Shown piece by piece: positions 1 through 8,833 of a stretch of DNA of 64,000 nt. Position 1 is the first letter of the stretch. Every line of letters begins with the position of its first letter. The translations under genes were made by a program, and so were the position numbers. Under the pieces are notes generated by a model. That model was not told where the DNA came from. It ran no database searches and worked only from the letters and a program-made list of their open reading frames with translations. Source of the DNA: Pyropia yezoensis (taxonomy: Eukaryota > Rhodophyta > Bangiophyceae > Bangiales > Bangiaceae); contig CM020620.1 of NCBI GenBank assembly GCA_009829735.1, forward strand, positions 4,208,299 through 4,272,298. Direction: 5' to 3'.

Positions 1-230
1 TACGCTGGTTCGGCTTTAACCCAGCAGATGATACATGGGAACCCTCAAACCGGCTACCCATCGCGGACGTCTGTGCCTACACGCGACGGAACGGGATCGA
101 GGGCACTCCAGTGGCCAGAGCCGGCAAGATTCTGGAGTCGGACACGGAGGAGGACCAAGAGGACGGGGCCAACCAAGACCCTCGGGACGAGACGAGCTCG
201 CCCGCAACGGATGCGGAACAAGAGGATTGA
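1..230 (+). CDS. End of Ty3/gypsy pol (chromodomain C-terminus), family C
   Basis: The frame reads YAGSALTQQMIHGNP-like sequence in one register and, in the register matching C2, the end of a chromodomain (RWFG...DDTWEPSNRL) followed by an acidic tail that ends in a TGA at 228-230. The same C-terminus is seen at 40887-41116. A C-terminal chromodomain in Ty3/gypsy integrases (chromoviruses) is known to target insertion to marked chromatin. This is only the last part of the ORF, because the window starts inside it. Confidence 0.75.
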   Translation, partial: RWFGFNPADDTWEPSNRLPIADVCAYTRRNGIEGTPVARAGKILESDTEEDQEDGANQDPRDETSSPATDAEQED

Positions 231-375
231 GAAGAAGGGAACGGGTATATCAAGGATAACACGCAACGCAAGCATGGAACAATCAAGGAAAACAAGCACC
301 CGCTCGAGCAACCCTTCTCTCCGCCTCTTCCCTCCTCGCTTCTCCCAAGACCCTCACCCTCCTTGCATCCAACTA

Positions 376-2493
376 CTACTCCCGGCGCGGACGCTGAGCC
401 GCGGGAGTGTCCTCCGGCGCTACCTCCGCGGTACGACGGGAACCGGAGGAAGACGGGATGACGTAGTGCGGTGGACGCGGCGCATCCCGGTATGACGCCA
501 TCGGAGTAGTACCAGTAGTTGCCGGTGGCTCCCGCTCATCCAGATATGTCCGTCGGCGCCGCTGGAAGCCCGTGAAGGTCTCTGACCACTGCTGGGCCAG
601 GCCATGCCGCGTCAAAGTCGCCAGAAGTTCGCCAACCACCGGGTTGTTCGACATCTGGCCGCTGTCCGCGCAAGCAAACACCCGGTCGACCACGTCGTTC
701 AAGACGCTGGCGTAAGTACCCAGCACCAGAGAGGACCCGACGCCTTCAACCTGCACCGGAAGACGACCCAGCTGGTCTTCAATCATGCCGACGTCGTACT
801 GGTCGCATGTTGGACCACCTTGGTTCAGGTACCAGTCAGGCACCCGGAAGCGGGTGAGGCGCAGAGTCGGCGCCGGAATCTCGAACCGGCCCGAGGATGA
901 CACTACCGGACGGTCCACAACGGCCCCCGAGACCGGAGTACCCAACTCCAGCGGAGGCACAGCGCCGCCGGCGTTGGAAGAAGGCGTCCGGGGTAGAGCG
1001 GCCGGAGTAATCGGCGACCGCACGGCCACTCCCAGACTCGCCGCAGACAAGCGCGGTGCCGGAGGAGCTTGAAGTACTGGCACAGCCGGAACAGGGCGCG
1101 GACGTGCCGGTGACGGTTCAGGCGAGGCGACCGGGGCGACAGGGGCAACCGGTGGAAGTGGAGCCGCCGCAGACGCCCGACCGACCGCCGCGGCCCATCC
1201 CGACTCCTGCACCGGCGGTCCAACTGGCAGAAGATCAAGCGCGGCCGGAGCAGGAAAGCTACCTAGCTGCGGCCACGCCGGAAGCGGCGTCGCCAGCTGC
1301 ACCTTGGCCGGAGAAGACTGGTAGACCACCTGCGCCCAACCGAAGCCATCCCGACGCGGGCGGTTCTGGTCGGCAATCGCGTTCAAGAAGTTCCGGTCAT
1401 GCACCGGCACCAGACGCCGGAAGTCGATCATCGCCTGGAAGAGCTCCTTGTACTCCTCGTCCTGGCTGCACAGGAAGTCGACGGTCAACTTGTCGACAAT
1501 CCAGACCATCAGGAGGTCAGGGAGAAACCAAAGCCGGTTGGACACCAAGACCTCATGAAGCCAGTGGTTGGCCGCCAAGACTGTCATCTCGGACGTGTAC
1601 ATCATGTACGGGATTGAATGGAAGAAGCCCTTGATCGACGCCTGAGTCAAGGCGTCCAAGAAGTACCAGGTGCAAGGGATGCTGGAAGGAGCAAACCCGA
1701 CCGGGATCTCGACTTCCTGCTGCTGCGGGATGACCTTGGGGTAGTATGCCGCCCGGTTAGCCTTGTCCAGCTTCCAGAACTCCTGGTGGTTGCAGCTTAC
1801 AAGGAAGTCACGCTGACGCCCGCGTCGCTCACCCTGCTCCCGTGCCGGCGACAACTTGGAGTATTTCCGGGTCAAGAAAGGCGGCTCCAGAGCGACCATG
1901 CTCGGACGGGGGTCGCAGTTCAAGCTTCCCGACCCCTTGAGCGCCTCGTCCCAGACCTTGAGCGCCCGGTGGACGTACCCTTCCTCCTCCGGCCACCGGA
2001 GAACGGACGCGGACACGCGACGCTCGGTCAAGGGTAGATCCAGTACCAGCGCGAAGGGGAGATCCTCCAGACGAGCAGCCCAAGAGGAACCCGAGAAACT
2101 TTGGGAGCGGTCTTGTGCCAGGCGCATCTGGTCCGCCGTATGAAGACGTGCCTTGTCCATCTCGGTCAAGACCCCGCGCTGGAGTTCCTTGCGCCAGAGG
2201 TCCATGCAATCCTGCTGGCACTGGGCCGCCCCGGCGTTGCCGACCACCGTGGAGTAACGCCGGGCCGCCAGAGGGTCCTGCCCAAGAAGCATCTCCGGGA
2301 GACCCTCCGGGGGGGCCTCGACCGGGTGCATCGCGGAAGCCGGGGGAACTCGATCCGTCCCCGCCGTGGCGACCGGCGCCGGCACCGACATCCGAGGAAC
2401 CGGAGGCAGGAGAGGGGCACGACGACCCGAGTTCTCCTCCGCAACACTCGCCGCCGGAACCACGGGCCCAGCTTGGATCTCGGAACTGGACAT
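376..2493 (-). CDS. Antisense ORF of family C element (copy C1), 705 aa, function unknown
   Basis: This ORF runs against pol and stops about 145 bp from the pol stop. I chose the ATG at 2493 (MSSSEIQAGP) because the frame further upstream runs through a poly-G tract and into the LTR and is not kept in copy C2. The protein is 705 aa, the same length as in C2. Residues 1-65 are Pro/Ala-rich. Residues about 250-362 form the best-conserved part and include YYPKVIPQQQEVEIPVGF and a WLHEVLVSNRLWFLP segment, both close to the family A antisense protein. A Pro/Ala-rich linker follows, then a second folded-looking part near the C-terminus. I see no zinc knuckle, protease, RT or transmembrane motif. 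It could be an extra structural or regulatory protein of the element, and I do not recognise the family. Confidence 0.6.
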   Translation of the reverse strand: MSSSEIQAGPVVPAASVAEENSGRRAPLLPPVPRMSVPAPVATAGTDRVPPASAMHPVEAPPEGLPEMLLGQDPLAARRYSTVVGNAGAAQCQQDCMDLWRKELQRGVLTEMDKARLHTADQMRLAQDRSQSFSGSSWAARLEDLPFALVLDLPLTERRVSASVLRWPEEEGYVHRALKVWDEALKGSGSLNCDPRPSMVALEPPFLTRKYSKLSPAREQGERRGRQRDFLVSCNHQEFWKLDKANRAAYYPKVIPQQQEVEIPVGFAPSSIPCTWYFLDALTQASIKGFFHSIPYMMYTSEMTVLAANHWLHEVLVSNRLWFLPDLLMVWIVDKLTVDFLCSQDEEYKELFQAMIDFRRLVPVHDRNFLNAIADQNRPRRDGFGWAQVVYQSSPAKVQLATPLPAWPQLGSFPAPAALDLLPVGPPVQESGWAAAVGRASAAAPLPPVAPVAPVASPEPSPARPRPVPAVPVLQAPPAPRLSAASLGVAVRSPITPAALPRTPSSNAGGAVPPLELGTPVSGAVVDRPVVSSSGRFEIPAPTLRLTRFRVPDWYLNQGGPTCDQYDVGMIEDQLGRLPVQVEGVGSSLVLGTYASVLNDVVDRVFACADSGQMSNNPVVGELLATLTRHGLAQQWSETFTGFQRRRRTYLDEREPPATTGTTPMASYRDAPRPPHYVIPSSSGSRRTAEVAPEDTPAAQRPRRE

Positions 2494-2664
2494 ACCGTCC
2501 AGACTCCGGGGAACGAGAGGGCCAAGGTGAAGGAGCGGAGCGGGGGGGGGGCAGAATCGGGGCAGGTGATCGTGACCGGGGTGAAGACGCTCGACCTCGG
2601 CACCGGTGTGGACGTGCTCGAGGCTGTGCACGGTGGCACCTGGTTCGGCCCGAGGACGTGCCGG

Positions 2665-2680
2665 ACTAGGGAGGGAGCTA
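2665..2680 (+). other. Polypurine tract, family C (C1)
   Basis: The purine-rich ACTAGGGAGGGAGCTA lies directly before TGTAGCATCC, the likely start of the LTR. Family B has a similar arrangement (GGGGGGGATA then TGTAGCA). The matching site in C2 is 43549-43564. Confidence 0.5.
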
Positions 2681-3252
2681 TGTAGCATCCCTGGCCCCGA
2701 CTTGGCGCCGACCCGGGACTGCAACCAGAGGGCACCAGGTGCCAGAACACGCCCGCCGTGTGGCGATGGTTGGCGGCCGTGGCCCGTGCCCGGCACTGGG
2801 ATGCGGTGGACTACGCTATCCACACGCGAGAGAGGGATTTCTGATGTGTTTTTGCATATTTGTGAGGGACTTGATTTGAGAGAATTTGAGTGTGAGATTA
2901 GTGAGTGGGAATAGAATTAGTAGTGATAGTGGCCCCCGACCTGACGAGGTTAGACTCGGGTCGGGGCCACTCGGGGTTATGGGGGGGCTACCGGGCCAAC
3001 GTGCCGGGGTTCCCCCAGATGCACGTTAAGAGGGACAGCGAGGCGCCCTCGGCCCGCGCCCTCAGGGAAAAAGACAACTGCGCGTTTGCTTTCCTCTTCC
3101 CCGTGTGCACTACCGTGCGTATCTGTTTGCCCTGCGAGCAGGCACGTGAGGCAACAGGCATACCATTCTCGTAGTTCCCCTTTCTGCGTTACCTGTCCCT
3201 TTCCCCCGAGGGATATTGACACGTGTCTGAGAGGATCGAGTTTTATACCACA
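2681..3252 (+). repeat. 3' LTR of family C (C1)
   Basis: This 572-bp segment starts TGTAG after a polypurine tract and ends ATACCACA. The end is firm because C1 and C2 diverge exactly there. The start is inferred, since no 5' LTR of this family is present for comparison. The LTR contains a strong hairpin at 2929-2970: GTGGCCCCCGACC pairs with GGTCGGGGCCAC across a 17-nt loop, with one bulged C. Confidence 0.55.
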
Positions 3253-4580
3253 AGGATCAACCAGCATGAGTCAACAGCTGCCGAGCACATGGCCAAGGCG
3301 CGTACGCGCCCGACGCCTCCTTCACTCCCGCCAGTCAGCGCCGTGCTCCGCCAGCAACCCTTACCGAAGGAATGGGAGTTCAAAACCTCTAGAGTCATAC
3401 CCCCACCCCTCTCCAACCATTTCCCAACCCACCCACGCCACCCCCGCCGCCCTGTCCCAAAATGTACCGCACCAGCCGAACGTCCACGCCAGACACCGAC
3501 ATCGACTCTTCCGCCACCTGGTCACCTGTCAAGCCAAGCAAAACCAGCCTGCGCACCGCCGCCAACGCCGTCGCCGCCAACCGCCAGTGCAGACGCGCAC
3601 AGGCGCGCGCACCACACCAAGCAACAGCAACAACGGCAATAAGAGAAAAGTCCGCCGGGGGCACTCGTGCACGCAGTCAGCGCCGGTCGATGGAGGTATG
3701 GGTGCCGTGGTGAGCGCCGCGGTCTCCCCTCCGCCCTCTTGCCATCCCCCCCACATCATCCACTCCCTGCCGCCTTTCCTCGCTCGCCTCCCCGCTCCCC
3801 CTCCCCTCCTCGCCGCCAAACCAGAACGCACGTCAGCCCCCGCGACACCACCACTTCCGCCACCGCGGTGGCCATCTTTCCCGGCATGCCATTGACCATC
3901 ACGCGCAGCGGGGCCTCCCTTCCTCCCCCCGCTCCCCCACTCCCCTCCCCAGCCATGGTCAGCCCCCTCCCCCCCCCCCCCACACCGCCGCCGGGTGCCG
4001 TCGCCGAGCCGCCATTGCTACGGCCTCTACCCCTCCTCCTCCCAGCCCTCCGCCCCACCCCAGTCCACCCAGTCGGGCGCGGCCGACGCCAACGGCGGTT
4101 GCTGCTGCTGCGGGTGCGTGCGCCATGGCGGGCCGCCCGCCCGTAACGGCCGCAACGGCGACCGCCGGGTCAGTGGCGGGGGGGCGGCACGGCCCGCCGA
4201 CGGGGGCAAAGGCGGCGGGCGTGGCGGCCATGGCCACCCGTGGGCAGGCCGGCAGGGTGGGATGGCGGGTGGTGGAGGAGGGCGAGCAAGCGCAGGGAAA
4301 TTTGCGGGGCGGATGGGGTGGACAGGAAGGCGTGGTGCAGAGGGGGGCGGCAATGCAACGACACTGGCTGCAGCCACAGGCGAGATGGTCATCGTCTGGC
4401 CCCCCCCCTCTCATCTTCAGTTAACGTATGGGCCTGCTGATGCCAGATCCGTGCCACCGCAGATCACAGGCCTCTTGATTGGCAGAGTTCTGCTGGTCTC
4501 CGACTCCGTCGACGCCCCGCCGCGAGGCGAAGGCCTCCCACCCCTTTGTGTGCTGCCACACTCGAGGAGGGCGTGTCCCC
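3253..4580. other. GC-rich host-like DNA, no gene recognised with certainty
   Basis: This stretch lies between C1 and the hAT element. It is rich in CCGCC and poly-C/poly-G runs, so long open frames are expected by chance. One candidate first exon (3462-3695) is listed separately. Part of 4000-4230 in frame 2 looks protein-like (HCYGLYPSSSQ, STQSGAADANGG), but it has no recognisable domain and I could not place its ends. Confidence 0.5.
3462..3695 (+). CDS. Possible first exon of an unknown host gene
   Basis: An ATG in a favourable context (A at -3) opens a 78-residue frame that starts MYRTSRTSTPDTDIDSSATW and is rich in Ser, Thr, Ala and Arg. The frame meets a GTATGG donor-like site at 3696, and a second donor-like GTGAGC lies at 3710. 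I do not recognise the protein. The composition could equally be chance coding potential in GC-rich DNA, and any downstream exons would have to lie before or beyond the hAT insertion. Confidence 0.22.
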
Positions 4581-4588
4581 CCTCCACA
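4581..4588. repeat. Target site duplication, left copy (hAT)
   Basis: CCTCCACA immediately precedes the hAT terminus and is repeated exactly at 7439-7446. An 8-bp duplication is the hallmark of hAT transposition. Confidence 0.95.
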
Positions 4589-4599
4589 CAGGGTTGGCA
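4589..4599 (+). repeat. Left terminal inverted repeat of the hAT element
   Basis: CAGGGTTGGCA is a perfect 11-bp inverted match to 7428-7438 and fits the hAT consensus of CAGGG at the tip. Confidence 0.93.
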
Positions 4600-4943
4600 C
4601 CTGGTCATTCAATCAAACCAAATCAAGGTTGAATTGGCATTGAATTCAATGGAGGTCGGCAAAGGGCAGGTTGAATTCAACTCGAAACGTGGCACGACGT
4701 GGCGTACTTTGTACCCTGGAGTGAATCCATCGCCCAAGTCGCCGCTTTGTTGCGTGGGTGCCTCGTCACCTCCAGGTTCACCCTGGGGGCGCATTCATGC
4801 AACGTGCGTCACCCGCTGCTGTCAGACAACACACAACATACGCGAAGCGAGCGCTGTGGGGGTTGCTCTGGAGAATGATCGCTGCTGTGAGGGCCGTTCC
4901 TGTCGTTCACTTGTTCCTGCTGTTTTTTATCTAAAAACAAAAT

Positions 4944-7025
4944 TCAGTTTTCATCGACGATGGACGCAATGGCCGATGTAGCAGCAGCCAAGTTGAGACC
5001 GTCTTCCTCATCGGACGCGGCCGCGTCCACCAGGTCACCACTCTCTGCGGCCGTGATGGCAGGTGCCTCGGGCACGGTACCCGTTCGGGTGCAAGATACG
5101 GGCAAGTCCTTGAGGATCCGCGAGTTGAAGTACACGTAGAGAAGCTGGTGCAGGCGATGGTGGGACAGCCGTGTGCGCAGCTTGCCTTGGATGTGCCCAG
5201 CGTTAGAGAAAGAGCGCTCACCAGCCGCGAACGAGAGGGGGAGCTTCAAGACCTTTTGAGCGATGGACAGCAACGCCGGGAGGTGGCCGGCCCAAGACTG
5301 CCACCAGCTCAGCGGGTTGCGGACTGCGCTCTTTCCCTACGCGGCGTCCATCAGGAAGGACCCACCGGTGCGAGAGCGGAAGTCAGTGTACTCGCCAATG
5401 ATGTTGTCCACAGTCGTGCGCGAGTAGTCCTCGGGCAGCTTGGATGGGTCGTCCTCATTGGCGCGCACCAGCGCCAATCGGGTGTCGTGCGCTGCAGCAA
5501 GGTTGAGCATCAGGTCGACCGCTGCTGCCACCTCCTGCTGGCTGGGTTGGTCTACCGCCTGACAGAAGCGAGGGTCTAGCAAGTAAGCCAACGTGTGGAT
5601 AGGGCGCAACAGGTAGGTCCGCCTCTGCTCCAGAGACGACAAGCAGTGGGACTTGAGCCGGCGCCCCTCATCAGTGGACGGGTACTTGAACGTGACGAAG
5701 TGCTTGGACATCAGAAAGAACGACCGCATCACCATGCCTAGTCCCCCCGTGTTCACCTGCCCCACGTCCAGTGAGATGGCGACAGACTCGAGAAGCGTCT
5801 TGACCAGCTCCAACGCCTCCCAGTTCTGCTCGTCTTGGATCTGCTTGACCGCCTCCTTGGCCGCATCCCGCTGCGCAGTCGCCGGAGATCTCAGACATTG
5901 CTCACGGAACGCGGTGTCCACCGCCGCCTTCTCCATGGCCGCCTGAGTCAGAAGCAGCGACTTGGCAGCTGTCACCTGAGACTTCCATCGCGTGGAGCCC
6001 GGTCGTTGCAGCTGCCGCACGGCCTTGTACTCGGCGACTTGGCAGCGCTCAAGGATCTGCTTGGGAAGCGAGTGGTGGCGCCAGAACTGCGTCATGGCAT
6101 TGCAGAACAGCAGCCCCTTGGCCAGCAGTGGGTTCTTGGACAGGTCCGCCAGCAGGAGGTCGAGGCAGTGGGAAGCACAGGGCAGCACTTGCAGCCAGGG
6201 GTACTTCTCGACAAGCAGCGCCCAGACGGCCTGCATCTTGCTCTCCGTGTCGGACACAAACGCAAAAACGTTGCGTGGGCCGAGCGCCTCAATCCGCTTG
6301 ATGTAGAAGGCGGCGGTGTTGTGCGCCGTCTGGCGCTCCTCCGGCCACACGGCGGTCTCGATGTAGAGCGGGGAGGGGGTGAACAGCACAATGTTGTTAA
6401 TGCTGGTGAGGGAGGCGTCGGTCCAGCAGTCTCCCCCGACCAGAAGGTCGCCCTTCTTCATGCTCTTATGCACCAGCGGCTCCACCACCGCCGCCTGCGC
6501 CTCGTACTCCCGGTCAAGCAGCGTGCTGGAGAGCGAGCGCCGAGAGGGAAGCTTGTACGCCGGGTTGAGCACACGCAGAAAGCGCCGCAAGTCGGAGCTC
6601 TCGGTCGTGCGGAAGGACATGGAGTCCCGGTAAATCCACCTAGCACACAGCTCGTCGGCCCTGGCGCGATCCTGCTCAGACATGACGGAAACCCAGTTAT
6701 CCACGGACGACTGTGCGCCGCCGCGTGCCTCGGGACAAGGGCGCTTGCAGCCGCTCGTCCCGTTTCCGTCGTCCTCATCGTCCGTCTGCTCCAGTGTCCG
6801 CTTCATGCCCCTCAAGCGCTCGGTGCTGGTGCTCTCCTTGTGCTGGCCTTTCAGCAAACAGGTCGACAGCTTCAGCTTCACGTCGTCCGGGGCGGAGCAC
6901 GCCGACGAGAGCATGTGCCGCTTGAGGTAGGTCACGTTGGCTGTTTTCTCCTTCTTGCACCAGGAGCAGACGGCACGCTTGCGGTCAGAGCACACGGTGG
7001 CATACTCCCAGACCGGGTCAGGCAT
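4944..7025 (-). pseudogene. hAT transposase (BED finger, RNase H-like core, C-terminal dimerisation domain), one in-frame TAG
   Basis: The start chosen is MPDPVWEYATV at 7025, just before a BED-type zinc finger with C20, C23, H37 and C43 (C-x2-C-x13-H-x5-C). The catalytic core shows the usual hAT/DUF659 landmarks: GGDCWTDAS (first Asp), FVSDTESKMQAVW (second Asp), CASHCLDLLLADL and GSTRWKSQVTAA. The C-terminal dimerisation domain follows: NPLSWWQSW, then PLSFAAGERSFSNAGHIQGK and RLSHHRLHQLLYVYFN. A TAG at 5337-5339 (codon 563) interrupts the frame, and the same frame stays open for another 130 codons with the conserved domain intact. The stop may be a recent mutation, readthrough or a sequencing error. 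A longer frame upstream to 7325 exists but looks non-coding. The enzyme would cut at the terminal repeats and move the element. Confidence 0.9.
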
Positions 7026-7427
7026 GGTGACTGCGACGGGAGGCAGAGGACTAACGACACAGTGAAGCACCTCACTCAGCATGTACCGGAGGTGGGGATG
7101 GCACCGAGAACGGGCAGCGCCCGAGCTTACTGAGCCGGTGGAGGTCTTAGGTGGCACGGCACCGGTGGATTCCCGCCAAGCAGGAGGCACAGCACCTCGT
7201 TTTTGGCGGGGCAGGTGGCAGGGGCGTCCGCGTATGGCCGGGAATGCACTGGCAGTGCGGGGGCTGGCGGGAGCACACTGGACTCCGCCCTGGAAACGTC
7301 GCCAAATCGTATTGTAAGTAGACAAAAGATATATTAAGTACCTTTCAAGTATTCAATACATTCAACCTCTTTGAATGCGTTGAACTGGCATTGAATTCAA
7401 CCTCCCGGATCACATTGGCATTGAATC

Positions 7428-7438
7428 TGCCAACCCTG
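7428..7438 (-). repeat. Right terminal inverted repeat of the hAT element
   Basis: TGCCAACCCTG is the exact reverse complement of the left terminus at 4589-4599. Confidence 0.93.
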
Positions 7439-7446
7439 CCTCCACA
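7439..7446. repeat. Target site duplication, right copy (hAT)
   Basis: CCTCCACA matches 4581-4588 exactly, so the uninterrupted host sequence before insertion carried a single copy. Confidence 0.95.
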
Positions 7447-8833
7447 CGCCCCCTCTACCTCTCCCAACTCCATCCCTTTCTCATCTGCGCCTGAAAAAAG
7501 CGCTGGCGTCGAGAGGGGGGTGGGGGAGGTGGGGGGGGCTGCCGCTCCACTAGAGTGGTGGCCACAGCTTGGATGTATCCACCGCCAGGGGGCCCACTCC
7601 CCCGGGGGTGCCAGTGCCAGACGCTGCGGGACAAGACCACCACTGCGGGAGGGCCGCCGATAAGCTCGACGTCCCCCCGCCCTGCCCCCCGTTTGGCTGA
7701 CCGACTGTGCGGTGCGGCGGCCGGGCGCACTGTGGCAGGGTGGCGTGGCGGAGGGCGCGGCAACGGCAAAAAGCCGGCCGGCGGGAACGACGCTGAGGGT
7801 AGGGGGCGCGGGCAGGAAGGGGCGTGGGTGGACGGGCGGGGCTGGCTGCCGCCTGCGGGACCCGTCGCTTTTGTCCTGGAATGCTTTGCGGCGGAAAGCC
7901 CCAGGCGCTCTCGCGGTCGCGAGCCCGCGCTACTGGGCGACGGCGCTGCCGTCGCCGCAGCTCCCGGGCCGTTGCGCAGTTCTTATCGGGGGGAGTACTC
8001 CCGCCACAAGTGCAGCGCCGTCGACTGGCTTGGACGGGAACGTCTCAACGGGTGCCAAACGGCCGCGCAGTGGCGACGAACGCTTCCCCCCACCACGGTC
8101 GGGGCGGCGATGGGGGTCCCGGCTCTCTGCGCACCCCTCAGCTGCGCTATCCGACCAGCTCCCGCCACCAGCCTCCCCTCCTTCCCGTTCCGCCGCGGTG
8201 CGCGCTTCCATCCCCCCCCATCCCATCCTGCTCTCCCCCTCTCCCGCCTTGCGTCCCCCGCCGCAGCCTCTCTTGTCACACCCAAACGTACGGCCAGCGG
8301 TTGGAGCATCAGGCACAGCTGCCGGTGCTCGGCGGAGAGAGAGTTCAGCCTGCTTGCACGGCCGTCACGTCAGGGACGGCGGCAGAGCTGCGCTACCATA
8401 GCGGGGGCCGCCTCGCCCCCACGTTCTCCCCTTCGTCGCCCCGCGGCCGAGGCCGCGGAATGCCCGCCTACTGGAAAATTCCAAGACTTTCGAGGCGAAG
8501 TGAAATTCAGATCCCGCCCATTTTCAGATTCCCTATTTGTTGGCTGTGACAGCCACCGCTGGAGCCAGCCCTCCCTTGTCCTCCCCGACCGGAACCCGTC
8601 GTCAGTCCTCCTTCCCTCTGCCCGCCCGCCGTTTTTCCGTCCTTCCACCCCCCCGTTCCTGTCCGACCCTGCTTCCTCCCTGTCTCTCATTCCGCCCCTC
8701 TCCTTCCGCCCTTCTCCTTCCGCCCCTCTCCTTCCGCCCCTGTACCCCCCGTTCCTTTCCCCCACCGGCTGTTTGCTGGACAGGCTGCGCTCCGACCCAG
8801 GTCGAGCTAGTGTCGGGCTGGTGGTGGGCGGCC
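7447..8833. other. GC-rich region upstream of COX19, no gene recognised
   Basis: Long open frames run through this stretch in several registers, as expected for DNA this rich in GC, but none shows a domain I recognise. The last 200 bp are pyrimidine-rich and may hold the COX19 promoter and 5' UTR. I see no clear TATA box. Confidence 0.5.
8691..8742 (+). repeat. Short pyrimidine-rich tandem repeat upstream of COX19
   Basis: About four copies of a 14-15 bp unit of the form TCCGCCCCTCTCCT lie about 90-140 bp before the COX19 start codon. Such CT-rich tracts are common in fungal core promoters. A promoter role here is inference. Confidence 0.6.

Larger units (their letters stand above)
1..3252 (+). 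mobile_element. Ty3/gypsy LTR element, family C, copy C1 (3' part only)
   Basis: The window opens inside the end of pol. What follows is a convergent antisense ORF, a polypurine tract and a 3' LTR, the same order as in copy C2 (38550-44137). C1 and C2 are almost identical by eye over about 3.25 kb, so both insertions are probably recent or were homogenised. The right edge is set where the two copies stop matching, just after a shared CCACA. The following base is host-like DNA in C1 and family B pol in C2. The 5' part lies outside the window. Confidence 0.85.
4589..7438 (-). mobile_element. hAT-superfamily DNA transposon, 2850 bp
   Basis: The element has terminal inverted repeats CAGGGTTGGCA (4589-4599) and TGCCAACCCTG (7428-7438), flanked by identical 8-bp duplications. 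Inside is one minus-strand transposase gene. Near each end is a 21-bp direct subterminal repeat (4629-4649 and 7380-7400) with one mismatch, containing GGCATTGAATTC. Other TTGAAT words are scattered between. Subterminal repeats of this kind bind hAT transposases in known elements. The perfect duplication and matched ends suggest a fairly recent insertion. Confidence 0.95.

Noticed and set aside
2567-2680. Earlier start for LTR-C at TGATCG after the poly-G run
   Set aside because: The purine tract directly before TGTAGCATCC at 2681 fits better with the arrangement in families A and B, and gives matching LTR lengths in both copies.
2494-2823. N-terminal extension of the family C antisense ORF
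   Set aside because: The extension lies partly in the LTR and crosses a poly-G run whose length differs between C1 and C2, so the extension is not conserved.
3995-4981. A 328-aa plus-strand frame crossing the left end of the hAT element
   Set aside because: It runs across the transposon border, so it cannot be one ancient gene. Its first part is Gly/Pro low complexity.
7026-7325. 100-residue N-terminal extension of the hAT transposase
   Set aside because: The BED finger starts right after the internal ATG at 7025, as is usual in the family. The extension is low complexity and overlaps the subterminal region.
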